NCBI GenBank assembly: GCA_025331125.1
Contig: JAOALB010000123.1
Location: forward strand, 104,520-168,519
DNA length: 64,000 nt
DNA from: Mycogone perniciosa
Taxonomy: Eukaryota > Ascomycota > Sordariomycetes > Hypocreales > Hypocreaceae
Direction of reading: 5' to 3'
In this document: positions 23,896 through 37,763 of the stretch, in pieces
How the letters are laid out: each line of letters begins with the position of its first letter
Numbering within the stretch: the stretch's first letter is position 1
Notes under the pieces: generated by a model
Seen by the model: the letters and a program-made list of their open reading frames with translations, nothing else
Database searches by the model: none
What the model was told of the DNA's origin: nothing
Program-made: the position numbers and the translations under genes

Positions 23896-26042
23896 AGAGT
23901 TTTTATATATATTTAGCCTTTAAATTTATATTATTTAAATATATTAATAAATATTTTAACTTTCCTTTATATTAATACTTTTATATATCTTTTAATATTA
24001 TTAAAGATAATTTTAAATAAATTTATATGGTTTAAATTATTGATTTTTATAAACGTTAAAAGGAGGCTAATAATATTAATAAAATTAATTTTAAAGGTAA
24101 ATAGTAATAGTTATAGGTTATAATTTTAGTTATTACAAAAATAGCCTGTTAAGTGTTTCTTTAATTATATTATAAACTTTTATATTTTAAATAATATATA
24201 TTTAAAGTTTATGCATTATGTATAATATTATATTAAAAAAGTAAAATATTTTATATAGTATGTATATCCTTTAATTAAATAATATATTATTTAATAGCAT
24301 AAATATTGTTTTAATAAAAGGCTAAGTAGTTTAGTTTTGATTATTAAATTACCTTTTAATTATATTTTTTAAATCTTTATAAAAGAAAGTTAAGGCTTAT
24401 TTAAATTTTTATATTAATAATTATAAAATTTAGATTTTAAGTAATTGATATAATAATAGAGTTAATAAAGATATTAAACTTATATAGGTATATATATATA
24501 TATAGTCTTTAATTAATAAAAGGAACTTGATTAATAAAAAGAGAGTTAAATATAAACTTATCTTTCATTTAAATTTACTATTTTTCAATTTTATACTTTA
24601 TGTTTATATTAAATATAACTTTGCATTGATAAAATAATCTTTTTTTAATATAGCTTTATTATTAATAATTTCCATTTAAAATATTAAATGAGGTAATTCC
24701 TTTTCTTTAATATATTTATTACTTTTTATTTAATTTATTTAAAATATTTAAAAGTTATAGAAATCTATATATAATATAATTATAATATATAAATTCTTTA
24801 ATGTATATTTTAATTTAACTTTAGTTTTAAAAAAAATATATATTTTTCTTTTTTATAATAAATTGAAAACAACCTTTTTAACTTTTTAACTCTTATTTAT
24901 TCTTTTAACTTTTACTTTATATTAATAAGACTAACCTTTATACCTTTTTAAGGTTTTTAGTATATATTTATAAAATGGTTTTTAATTAAATATTAATAAC
25001 TCAAGCTATTATAATTTATATAGGCTTTATATAAATAATTTATGAGATAATCAAATATTATATAGTAATATATTTTATATTAAACATTCTTTTTAAAATA
25101 AATAAATTAAGGAAATAGCTGTAACTTGAAGGAAAAGTAAAGGAGGTTAAAAAGCAGTTACTTAAAAGACAAATAAATATTAATAAATAGGTAATAAACA
25201 ATAAACTAATAGTTAAATATAATAATAGTAGTTTATTAATTTTCAAAGTTTAATATTCTCAAAGATTATAATTACTTTTATATATTTATTTTAACCTATA
25301 TAATATTATTAAACCTTTACAGCTTTTAATCTTTTAATAAACTGCTTTCCCTTTATAATATTAACTTTAATATTCATAAAGACCTTATATTAAGTTTATT
25401 TCTTTTTAGCTTTTAATACTTTATTATTATATTAAATAGTATTTATACTTTCTATAAATATATAATTTTAACTTTTGAAATTAAATGTGTAAAATTATAT
25501 TTAACAATTTCAAAAGTTTAACTTTATAATATAAAAGTATCTTTTTATATAATTAAATTTAAGAAATAGTAAAAAGGCTTTATATCATATATTAATTATC
25601 TATTATTAATATATAAATAACGTAATTATTTTTAGTCTTTTTATTTACTATAATATTGATATATATCTTTAATTTATTATTTCTTTTATTTATAATTCTA
25701 TTATTTATTTATTCAATTTTCCTTTAATCTTTTTTAGCCTTTTCCTTATATAATTATTTTCTTTTATATATTTCTTTTTATATATAATTATTTCTTTTTA
25801 TAAATCTTTTCTTTTATCTGTTTTATTAATTAATTTATTATATAATAAAAGTAATACTATTAAAATAAATATAAATTGCAATTAAAATAAGTAATTTAAA
25901 TACTTATATAGAAATCTTCCTAGCTTTTAATTCTTTAATTCTTTATACTACCTTTAACTCTAATAATCTTAATTTTATATATTATAATAAACTTCCATTT
26001 AAATTTATTAATACTGTAGATAACTTTAGGCTGCTTAGTTCT
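23896..26042. other. AT-rich RIP-type remnant
   Basis: Nearly pure A/T with stops in all frames. No recognisable domain, LTR end or gene. It should cover the lost 5' part of the P450 or whatever replaced it. Confidence 0.6.
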
Positions 26043-26418
26043 TGTTACGACCCAACTAGGCTAAGGCCCGGGCCTAAAGGAATATCGAAACAACAGGCCA
26101 ATAAGAATATAATCACTAAGGTATATACCAAATTATTAATAATTAAAGATATATATAAGTGATTATAAACTTTAAATTATTAAAAATATAGCCATATTCT
26201 TTAATAATTGTTATAACTCTCCTTTATATATATATAACTAGTTTATTATTTATTTAATATAGTTATTTAAATAATTATTAATAATTGCATTTACTGGAAC
26301 TACCTGTTCTATAGAATTGTAAGTATATTACCCTATTTAGTATTTATCCTTAACCTCTCTGTTAATATAAACCCATGAACCCCGGTTTATCCCTTAAGAA
26401 TTAACCCGGATCGTTATA
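26043..26418 (+). repeat. 5' LTR of gypsy A copy 2, variant U3
   Basis: Starts TGTTACGACCC and ends GATCGTTATA. The 3' half (from TCCTTTATATATATATAACTAG near 26220) matches the LTRs of copies 1 and 3. The first 170 bases after the opening 12 are unrelated to them, with GGCCCGGGCC at 26065, so this is a different U3 subfamily. Confidence 0.75.
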
Positions 26419-26430
26419 TGTTAATGACTC

Positions 26431-26822
26431 TTGTTTAGAAGGCTACTAAGAATCCTGAGCAATATCGCAAGCATGTCCGCTGCAGTATCCTCTTCTAACA
26501 ACCCCAATACTCTACCCTCCGTTCCACCTCCTCGCCAGGCGCAGGACGATGATGGAGACAATAATATAAGTGGAAGCGAAGATGAGGATGAAGTCGATAA
26601 AACGGAACAACTCCACTTGGACACGAAGAAGGGACAACAGCAACCCGGACAAGTTCATAAGTATCGAGTGTATATGAACCAAGGCAAAAAGCGACGAGAA
26701 CACATCGCCAGCTCTAACGATAAGAGACCTGGTCGAATGGATCTAGACGCTATCTAGAAGGAAAAGGCAAAAGTCGTCTATTATAACTGTAATAAGCTAA
26801 GATACTTCTTGAGGGACTGTAA
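26431..26822 (+). pseudogene. gag remnant spared from RIP
   Basis: A 108-codon open frame (26431-26757) is followed after a TAG by a zinc-knuckle-like YYNCNKLRYFLRDC around 26780-26820. Composition is normal here, unlike the rest of the element. The same segment, more decayed, is at 5002-5199 on the opposite strand and near 45190-45340. The frame is Ser/Asp/Glu-rich and contains no enzyme motif, as expected for the N-terminal part of Gag with an internal deletion. Confidence 0.7.
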
Positions 26823-29800
26823 AGCTTTATAAAAGCCGAGGACTAATAAACTTTAAAAGCCTGCGCTAAAACCTGGACAAAAGGTTAATATAGTTTCAAA
26901 AACTACCGATTATATATTATTTAACTGGACTATATGCTATAACAATAACTGCTTTATTTATAAATCTAATAAAGATAAACTAGATAATAACTGAAATAAC
27001 CTAGAAAAATATCTATAATAAACTAAAGGGGATACCGGTTAAAACTTAAATCTTTAACTTTTAAAGATATCTTTAAAGAAAATAAAGCAAATAAATATTT
27101 ACTATACCTGAATAGTTTAATAGAATAAAATTTAGATTTTAGCTATATAAAGTTAAATAGGGATAATAGTATTTTAAATAAATAAATAATTACTGTAATT
27201 AATTATTAATATTTTATTTAAATTACTATAAATAATAAAAAATAAACTAATAGCAGTAACTTTAATAATAGAGATAAAAATACCCTTTTATAATTTAGAC
27301 TATTACTATATAGCGCTATACTTTTAAAACTAGAAAATATATTATTTATAAATAATAAACTTAAAGGTAAATTAAATAAATATTACTTAAATTTAATTAA
27401 AAGAGTTACTATAAATATATAATAAAATAAAATAAACTTATACCTATATCAACAGCTTTATATATAAAATAAAGCTAATAATAAAATAGCTATTAAAGCT
27501 ATTTTAATTATTTGAGCTATATATAAAGAACCTATATATATTTATATATAAAGAGATTAAACTATAAATAACTTTATTTATAAAAAGCATTATACTATAT
27601 CTTAAATTACTTGTATTATATATAAGTATATAGTATACTTTTAAAAAAAAGTAAAATATAATATATTTTGAATTAAAGCTTTATTTTACTTTATAGAATA
27701 AGTATAAGATTATAATGCTTTTGAAGAATAGATTATAATTATATAATATTAAAACTTTAAGATTATTATTATTAAACTAAATACTAAAACTTTAAAGGAA
27801 TATTGTTAACTATAAGGATTTAAAGGATATAAATTTAAAAAATATTATACTTACTGCTAGAAGAAATTAATAAAATAGCATTTCTGCTATAATAAAAGGT
27901 TTAAATGCAATTAATAATATTATTTAAAGTATAATAGCTTAAAATATATTATATATAAATAAAATAAATTAAAGGATTAATATATATAATAAACTAATAA
28001 TACCCTATATTTATTACTAGACTATATATACTACTAGAAAAATAAATATACTATTTACCTATAAGAAAAACTTTAAAAGTAATAAATATAAAAGTATATA
28101 AGATATAAACCTACTTTAAAGGATAGAGAGATTAATTAAATTATAAAAGAACTATATTAAAATTAATTTAACTTTATTACCTATAAAAGAACTGCCTATA
28201 ATAAAAAAAGGTAGTATTTACTTTAAAGAACTTTAATTAACTGTAAAATTTATATAAAAAGAAATTAAGAAATAATTAATATTACTTATAAAAGGGCTAT
28301 AAAGTAATAATTAAGAAATTATATCTTTTAAAATATTAAATAATAAAGTAATAATAAAGGTTTATTATATTTTAAATTAAAGATAATAATTAAAGGATAT
28401 TAATTATATATATTAATAGATAGTAGAGTAATAGGCAATTTTATTATATTTATAACTGTAAATTACTTATAGTTACTTCAAAAAGAGAAAACTAGGACTA
28501 TATTAACTTTATTAAATAAAAGGGGGAGCCTTTATATATAATAATAGATAAGTTAAATAAAAGTTTAATTATTTTAAACTTAAAATCGCTAAATATAAAA
28601 AAGTAGTTTTTTATAATATAGTAAATATTAATAGGTATAATATTATTTTTGGTTATTTTTAATTAAAATGCAATAACTTTAATATTAACTAGGAGAGTAG
28701 CTAGGTTTATTAATGCAATATTAAAGCTCTTTTAGCGATTAAAACTATTAAAAAGGCTTTAGTTATAGGGCAGAAATCTTATATAGAACCTTTAAATATA
28801 TTAAAAAAAGGAATGAAGAAAGTTACCTTTAATTTAATTATAGAAATAATCTACCTAAAAGAAAGACTAAAATAAAATAACGGGAAGGATAAATAAATTT
28901 AAAAAATAATTGCCTTTTTATAGAAAGTATTTAACAATATTAATAAAATACTTAAAATAAAAAGCTTTAAAATAGCAGTATTACTAAAATAGCTATAAAA
29001 TATCCGTAAGGAATACTAGAAATATAATAAGCTGTTTAAAGAAATACTTAATATAAAATTATTAGAATATAGCTAATAAAACTATACAATTAAACTTAAA
29101 GATAATATAAATACTACCTTTTATAAAATTTATATTTTAAATAAAAAAGAGCTTAAAAGCTTATATAATTATTTAAATAATACATTAATTAAAAGGTATA
29201 TTTAACCCTCTTTATCGGAAATAGGCTATTTTATTATATTTATATTAAAGAAAAGGGGTGAATTATAGTTAATTATAGACTATTAACAGTTTAATAACGC
29301 TACTATTAAAAATAAAACTCTACTACTATTAATTATTAACTTACAGGATAGACTATATAGGAAAAAGTAGTTTATAGCGCTAAACCTTAAAGGCATTTAT
29401 AACTTTATCTGAATTAAAAAAGGATATAAATGAATAACTGCATTTTAAATTAAATATAGCTTATTTAAATACCTAGTTATACCTATTAGCTTTATTAATA
29501 CTTTTATAATACTTTAAAAGATAATTAATAATATATTAAAAAAGTACTTTATTGCCTTTTATTTTTAAGCACTATATAGCGCAAAATTAAACTATTTAAT
29601 ATATAATAAAGAATTTCTTACTATTATTCTTATATTTAGAGAATAGTAATATTACTTATTAAAAAGAATATATAAAGTTAAAGTATATATTAACTATAAG
29701 AATATTATATATTTTGCGATAGTTTAATAACTTTCTAGAAGGCAGATTTACTATATAAAATACCGTTTAAAATTTAATTATATTTTAATTTACTAGAAGG

Positions 29801-30581
29801 GATTTAAAAATAAATAAGCAGATACATTTAATAGATAAACTGACTATAATTAAGGAAAGATTAAATATATTAGGCAGATTTTAAAATAAACCTTTAAAGG
29901 ATATTATTAATAAATAATACTTTAAGCTATATATAAAGTATTTAATAATAATACTATACTTTAATGTATTAAAGAGTATTATATTACTTAAAATAATAAT
30001 AGATTTTTAAAGCATATAGAGTTTAACGATAAAGGAATTTAATAATAAAATAGAAAGATTTAGATTTTAAATAAACTTTAGAAAAATATAGTTATAAAAG
30101 TTTATTAATACCTAGTATATAGATATAAAGGTATTTGCAAGACCTGCAAATAAGTTTAAAGGTATTTTGAGTTTTAAAGACTTAAAAGAATAGTATAAAA
30201 TATTATTTTTTGCTGTATAACTTATAGAATAGTTAAACCTTTGAAATATAAACTATACAGTAAACTTTAACCGTTGCTAGTATTAAAATAACTATAAAAG
30301 TTAATTTTATTAAGCTTTATTATTAAACTACTACTATTTATTAAATTAAAATTAAAGATTAAATATAATAGTATTTTAATAATTATAAACCAATTTATTA
30401 AATACTTTTACTTCTTTTTATATAAAAAAGTAATAGATATAGAGATACTAGCTTATATATTTTTATAATTTATTGCTGTTAGCTATATAATTCTAGCCGA
30501 GATTATTTTTAATTAAAGATTAACCTTTATATTTAAATTCTAGTAAATATTTATAAATTAGTTAAGTATAAATTATAAGCT

Positions 30582-31164
30582 TATTAAAATAACAAGGTTA
30601 TACTGAACCTTATTTATATATACAGCTTCTAGGAAACTGCGTACAACACAGCAATAAAGAAATAACTAAAAGTTTAATTGGGTTAACAATAGATAAACAA
30701 TTAAATTGTAACTAATTTAATAGCTGAAAAGCTATAGAATATCTAGTGTATATACAGCCAGTATAAAAGTGATTGTATAAACAATAGCTTTATCTTCTAT
30801 AATAGTCTTCCGACTAAATAATAGGAATGCAGTAGCAGAATTAGGTTTGTGGCCTTATTTCTATTTTCCGCAAAATTCATTTATATAGGAAATCGTCTAA
30901 ATCGACTCACAGCCATACAAACAGGAAACCATTTTAGTCAGATTTTTCACAATAGCCATTATGCCTATTGTATTAAGTTTAGGGTAGGCGGGGTAGCTGG
31001 TCCTAGCTTAATTGTTATCGTTAAAGATAACAGAAATTTCCTGACTTATACTAAAGTTCCTTTAGAGCTCGGTCCTAGCGTCGGGCCTGATTCCGGGTCT
31101 GGCCAGAATAGGAAGGTTACCCAAATACACTAAAATCCTTGCTTTTTAGCCCTCCTTTTTAACA
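30582..31164 (-). repeat. solo LTR of the copia family
   Basis: A 583-base segment matching both LTRs of the copia element at 37184-43949. It is flanked on both sides by AAGCT (30577-30581 and 31165-31169), a perfect 5-base target duplication. On the plus strand it begins TATTAAAATAAC and ends TTTTTAACA. It is clearly less decayed than the gypsy DNA around it, including blocks such as GGTAGGCGGGGTAGCTGG. The internal open frame at 30849-31133 is a chance frame. Confidence 0.88.
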
Positions 31165-31462
31165 AAGCTTTGTACTATATATTATTTATAGATAAATAGC
31201 TAGATAAAATGCATTAACTAGATTATTAAAGTTTATTTAAGAAGTTATATTAACTTTAACTAAAACAATTAGGTAAAAAAGCTATTAATTATATAAATAT
31301 CTTATAATAGCAATATTTTAAAGTTAATTGGACTTAGCCTTATATATATTAACTATAGCTTTATACTAGATATATATAAAGCATTAAAGAAAGGCCTATA
31401 TATTAATAAAGTATAAATTAAAGTTAAAGGTATAAAGTAATTATATAAAGAAATATAAGTAT

Positions 31463-31964
31463 TGTTATAGTACTAACTATAATGCAATATTAACGCCTTA
31501 TTATATAAGCTCTGGTTATATAACTAGGCCTTAATATGTTCCTAGCTATAGCTTTCTATAAAGCCTTAAGGCTTCCTTACTCTCTACAGTATAATAATAA
31601 TATTTACTTTAACCTGCCTTCTTATACTATAATAGTTTATACTATCCTTTAACTCGGCTGCGCTGTTATAAGGCATATACTTAACTAATTATAAACTTCT
31701 TTAAATTCCCCATTTATTCCTAAACTTATAATAATGCCTTTATGGCCTACCCTTTACCCTTTTAATCCTATACTTATAGGAAACTAATTATAAATAAGAT
31801 AAATATAAATGCCCTGAACCTTACCCTGTAACCTAACCTGGCCTAATAGATTATAGTCTTTGCTATAAAGCTAGCGCCTTTCCCTTTTCTCTTTAAAACC
31901 CTATAAAAATCTAGTATTAACAGTAACTATATATATTTAATAAACGCAATTGTTAAAGATAACA
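31463..31964 (+). repeat. 5' LTR of gypsy B
   Basis: Starts TGTTATAG and ends GATAACA. The left boundary is exact, because gypsy A copy 3 continues there with a different sequence after AATATAAGTAT. AGTAT (31458-31462) would be the left target duplication. Confidence 0.65.
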
Positions 31965-34900
31965 ACTTTTATTACTAGTTTTATATTTTTAATTAAATAA
32001 TAAATAAAGGCTTAGCTTAATAAAAAAAATAAAAGTAAACCTTTAAATAAGAAATCTTAAAATAGGCAGCCGAAAACTAAAACTTTAAAGTATAAATTAA
32101 AGCCTAGGTTAAAGCTTTAAATATAGCTTTACTGCTAAACTTTAAAAATAATAACCTACTTAACTGCCGCTAAACTAAAGACTTTAAGCAATTTAATAGT
32201 AAATAAAAAGATATTACTAAACGCTAGTAAAAATATATTAATTAGCGCTTTTAAATTAATATTACTTTTATAGGTAACTAGTTAATTTCTTTAATTAAAT
32301 TTAAAAAGATCCTATATATTATAGGCCTTTTAAAAAGGGATATATATTAATTAAAATAAAAAGACTTTAATACTATTATTAAGAATTTTAATAACCCTGC
32401 TTAATAGTATTAAAAAACTAATATAATACTCTTTATTAATTTTAATAAATAATATAAAATAATTAATATATCCTAAAAAGTATTACAGTCTTTTAATAAC
32501 CTATATCTATTAAATAAACCTTTTTAAAACTTTATAGTAGAGTTATTTATATTAAGCAGCAACTATAGTAAAACTGTTAAATAAATAGTAAAGGCTTTAA
32601 ATATAAAGGTCTTTTAAAAATTTACTGACGCTATAAAGACTTAAATAATTAAGCTAATAAATTTAACTTTATTAAATAGTGTTAACTTTATTAAACTATT
32701 TATAATAAACTCTAGGAAGCCGCCTACTATAATACCTTCCGTGCCGCCTAAATAGGCCAGTATTAATAAAGCTATTAATAACAGCAATAATATTATTAAC
32801 GCCAGTAAAACAACTAAATAAATAACTAAGCAAATAACTAAGCTGCTGCTTTAGCGCTAACCAGTAACCTAATACAGCTAGATACTATATATACTATACC
32901 ACCTCGCCTTTAAGTGTTTTGCAAAAAATATATTACTAAAGGATTATACTTTTACTATAAAAAAGTAAATTATAGCTTTAATAAATACAATAAAAAAAAG
33001 CAGGCTAATATATAGTAGAGAAATCTATACTAAATATAAAACTAAAATTACTAAGTCTAGCTATACTAGCTATACCTTAACCTAGCAGCACTTTAAAGCT
33101 AACAGTAAAATAGCTTAATAAAGTATAATAACTAAACCTTAATAATATATTAATATTACTTGCAATACCTAGTTAACCTATAAATCTAGGCTTTAAATAA
33201 TATACTTTCCTTTAATATTAATAAAAATAATAATAATAGCACTGCTTTATTAACTTTTAAGTTACTTAAATTTAGCCAGCTATATTTATTAAGAACCTAA
33301 ACTTAACTTATAAATTAAAGAAAAGATTAACCTTTACTAAAAGTCGCAAATAGAGGTTAACTGTAAATAATACTATTATCTTAAAATAGATTTACTACTG
33401 CCTTTTTAATTAAAAGCCCTTTAAACTTAAATTAATAAATAGTAAATCCCTTTTAATATAAACTATATAATCTTTTATATATAATATTTATATTAATATA
33501 AAAGCCTTAATAAATAGCGGCTATATACTTTAAGCTTTTACTAGCTGCGCTTTTATTAAGCAATTTAGTATTATTATTTAATAACTACTATTTACTAAAA
33601 CCTCTTTTTTATTAATAAAAGTATAGCTAATAGAATTTTAAATTTCTTTATTATATAAACTGTAATTAGCCCTTATAAAAAACTTTACCTCCTTTTTATT
33701 ATAAATATCTTTAATAATATACTTATTATCTTTAGCCTTTTATAGCTAAGAAAATATAACCTTAATATTAACTAAAAAGAATTAACTATTACTTTTAAAT
33801 CCTATTACTATTATAACTATTACCTTTTAAAGAATATAGCTAGCTTTATATAAATTTTAATAGTAATTAAAATAAAAAAACAACTTCACTAAAACTAATA
33901 TAAAGAATATATATTACTAGTAACTAATAGTTAAAAACGCCTTAAATAAAGTAAAGCTTAACTTAACTAAACAAAAAACTAGATTATACTAGCAACTATT
34001 AATTAAAAATACCTAAAAAAAGGAAAACTATAACTTAATTAAAAAGGGAGCTTATAAACTATATATCCTATAAGCCCTAATATTAAACTGAGATTACTAT
34101 ATAACCTATAGGTACAGTAAAATTAATAATAAAGAAATATAGGTATAAATAATCCTAAATTAAGTATATATAAAGCCGCTGCCTGCCTTTATAATTTACA
34201 GTTAATAATAAAAAGGAAAACCTTTATTAAAGCTATTATTATTACCTTTTAATATATTATTTCCGCAAAATTAAATTAAACTTAAAAATTAAAAGTATAT
34301 TTAAATATAATAAATATATAAATAATAGCAGCTATAAACTTTATTACCTTTTATTATTAATTATATATCCGCGCAATAAAAATAACTTAAAAAGAGGTTA
34401 ATTAAGCTATTAAAACTAAAGAACTAGCGCCTATTAGCTTACTAAAGCTTTTAAATAAGTTTTTTTAATAAATAGTTATAAAATAAAGAGACTATATTAA
34501 AATAAAAATAATATTATTAAAAAAGAATATAACTTAATTAATAAATACTATTTTTTAATATAATATAAAAAGACTACAGCTATTAATATAAAGAAATTTA
34601 TAGTAGGAAAACCTAAATTTAATAAATTAAATATTTTAAAAAAACTGCTATCCTAGCTATATAACCTATATAATACCTTCCTATTAAAGACAGTAAATAA
34701 GCTTCCCTTATAACAGGCCTAAAACTATAAAATTAAAATATTACTAGGAAAAGACCTTTTATATTAAAAGAATAAGTTATTTTTATTTAATAAACTGCAG
34801 GTAATAAAAAAATAGTTATATAATAATTTAATAAAAGGATTTATCTGCAAATTACAAATATAATACACTACTCCCCTCTTTTTAACTGCAAAACTAAAAG

Positions 34901-37183
34901 GCAGTATTTATATTTATTAAAACTATTAAAAGTTAAATAATATTACTATTAAAAATTAATACCTATTACTATTAATCTAAGAAACCTTTAACGCCTTAAA
35001 CTATATAAAGTTATATATAAAACTTAATATTATCCCTGCATTTAATAACTTTTATATTACTAAAAAGATATATATAAAAAAATAGCGTTTATTATAAGGT
35101 TTAGCCTCTTTAAAATATTAGTTATACCTTTTAGCCTTTGCAACGCGCCTACTATATTCTAATACTATATTAACTATACTCTTTATAACCTCTTTAACTA
35201 TACCTATATAATATACCTTAATAATATCTTTATATACTCTTTAAGCTAAAAGGAATACTGAAAATATATCTATAAAGTAATAGCCTGCCTTTAAAACACT
35301 AGCCTTTAAATTAATATTATTAAATATACATTTAAAACAATAAAAATAAAATACTTTAACTTAATTATTACCTTAAAGGGATTAAAGATAAATCTTAAAA
35401 AGGTTAAAGCTATATTAAACTAGCAATTACCTATAAAAGTAAAAGACTTATAAAAGTTCTTTAACTTTATAAACTTTTATTGCTATTTTATTTAAAAATA
35501 CTTTAAAATAGCTGCATTATTAAATAAACTTTTAAAGAACAACTAATTATATATTTAAAAAGAAAAATAAGAAAAAGCGTTTAATTTAATTGAATACACT
35601 TTTAAATTAGCCTTAATCCTAGCCTTTTTTAACTATAATAAATAAATAGTCTTTAAGATAAATGCCTTTAATTAAGTATTAGGCAGTATTTTATTGCAGT
35701 ATAATAAAAAAGGCATTTTACGCCCTATTATATTCTTTTCTGTAAAGTATAACACTTAAAAATATTATTATAAAATTTATAATAAAAAACTCCTAGCTAT
35801 TATTAAAGTAATAAAGGAATAGTACTTATAATTATAAAGCTTATAAGAATTTAATATTATTATAGACTATAAAAACTTTAAATACTTTACCTTAACTAAA
35901 GCTTTAAATTAGCGATAAATCTAATAGTTTAAATTCCTTTTTGACTTTAATTTATATATTATCTATTCACTTAACTTTAAAGCTATAAAGCGTAACGCTT
36001 TAAGTAGAAAAGCAGAAAATAAGCCTGCGAAATTAGATCCTTTTAATAATTAAATTAAAAATAGGTAATATACTATCCTCCCACAAAGTTCTTTTAGCCT
36101 TAAATCTTAGGCAATATTTTAAGAAGAAATCTTATTAAATATAGAAATATCTATAAAGGCTGCCCCTATAGCTATAATAATACCTGCAGAAAATAGACTA
36201 ATCGATAACCTAATCGCAGCAGTATATAAATAAAATACTATAATGAAAGAAATAGTAACTGCGCTTTAAAACCTTAATATTTACTAATAGCTAAAGCAGC
36301 TTTACAGGGAACTCTAAATCGCAATAAACGATTACTAAATAATAAACAGCAGAATCTATTACTAAAAGCAGCTCTTTATTCCCCTTAATAATAAGGTTTA
36401 TATATAAATCCTATTCAGAAACTACTTTAGCGGCCTAGCTAGATACTTAAATAGGTTTAAAACTTTGAAATTTATTAGCCGAATATACTAATAGCTATAA
36501 ATCTTAAAAGATATTAAAGCATTTATATAAGCCTATAAACTATATATTAAAATAAAGGCCTTATAATCCTTACTATAAGGTTTCTTTTAACTATTACTAG
36601 TCCTATTTTATATATAGTTAAATATCTTTATCGACTATAATATACTGTTACTTAAATCCTACTACTATAATATTACCTATAAGTATTTACTAGTAATAAT
36701 TTACTGCTTTATTAAAATATATTATTTTATACCTATTACTTTACTATTAGTAAAAGAGCTGGCTAATATATTTATTAATAGGATTTACTGCCTTTACAAT
36801 ATATTTAATAATATTATATTAAACTGCAGTATATAATTTATATTAAGGTTCTAGGAATAACCTTTAAAGCGATTAAGGGTTATATGAAAATAATTATTAG
36901 CTTTCTACTTTAAAACCAATAGCTAAACTAAATCAATTAATATAAATATAAAATAATACCTGCACGCTTTTATTAACCTTTACTAGGATAACTAGGTTTA
37001 TTAACTCCTATTAGCTGAATTTACTGTAAATAATATAGTATCTAAAACTACTGGTATATCGCTATTTTTTATTAACTATAGTTTTAACCTTTGCTTAAAG
37101 ATAAAGCCTTTATAGCCCTGCCCGCTAAACCTTTCTGCAGTAAAGAAAAGAAAGTTTTTCTGCGCTAATACTATTACTGATTG
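31463..37183 (+). mobile_element. Ty3/gypsy family B, RIP-degraded, 3' end missing
   Basis: A second gypsy family on the plus strand, inserted into gypsy A copy 2. After a 502-base LTR, gag and protease remnants occupy about 32000-34300. Reverse transcriptase is readable through stops from about 34690 (LPPYRPYDYKI-like start) to 35200. RNase H is near 35690-36050, with a decayed DYKNFKYF motif, and integrase is at about 36380-37180, including an SFIDYN segment matching the family's first core motif. Integrase is cut at 37183 where the copia LTR begins. No 3' LTR was found. Not functional. Confidence 0.78.
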
Positions 37184-37763
37184 TATTAAAATAACAAGGT
37201 TATACTGAACCTTATTTATATATAGCTTCTAGGAAGCTATATATAATGCAGTAATAAGGAAATAACTAAAAGTTTAATTAGGCTAATAATAGATAAATAA
37301 TTAAATTATAAATAATCTAATAGCTAATAGCTATAGAATATCTACTGTATATACAGCTAGTGTAGAAGTAATTATATAAATAATAGCTTTATCTTTTATA
37401 ATAGTCCTCTAACTAAATAATAGGAATACAGCAGTAAAATTAGGTTTATAGCTTTATTTCTATTTTCTGCAAAATTCATTTATATAGGAAATCATCTAAA
37501 TCGACTTACGGCTATATAAACAGGAAACCATTTTAGTCAGATTTTTTATAATAGCTATTATACCTATTATATTAAGTTTAGGGTAGGCGGGGTAGCTGGT
37601 CTTAGCTTAATTGTTATTGTTAAAGATAATAGAAATTTCCTGACTTACACTAAAGTTCCTTTAAAACTCAGTCCTAGCGTTAAGCCTAATTCTAAGTCTA
37701 GCCAGAATAGGAAGGTTACCTACATACATTAAAATCCTTACTTTTTAGCCCTCTTTTTTAATA
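37184..37763 (-). repeat. 3' LTR of copia element
   Basis: Begins TATTAAAATAACAAGG and ends CCTCTTTTTTAATA on the plus strand. It aligns along its whole length with 30582-31164 and 43370-43949. The TG/CA ends appear as TA, as RIP would make them. Confidence 0.85.

Larger units (their letters stand above)
26043..31462 (+). mobile_element. Ty3/gypsy family A copy 2, deleted and invaded
   Basis: The plus-strand element starts with a 376-base LTR and a gag start that is still open. A CCHC-like knuckle follows near 26783. Protease and reverse transcriptase regions (about 28800-29520) follow in decayed form. Compared with copy 3, roughly 0.9 kb of gag and roughly 0.5 kb from the RT active site into RNase H are missing. 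RNase H resumes near 29560 and integrase runs to 30581, where a solo copia LTR interrupts it. It resumes at 31170 and stops at 31462 where gypsy B is inserted. The 3' end and LTR were not found. All frames are broken by stops after 26757. Confidence 0.82.

Noticed and set aside
25058..25246. Hydrophobic 62-codon open frame on the minus strand
   Set aside because: Leu/Ile/Phe/Tyr-only composition is the expected translation of A/T DNA, not a membrane protein.
30849..31133. 94-codon open frame
   Set aside because: It lies entirely within the solo copia LTR, and the other two LTR copies do not keep it open.
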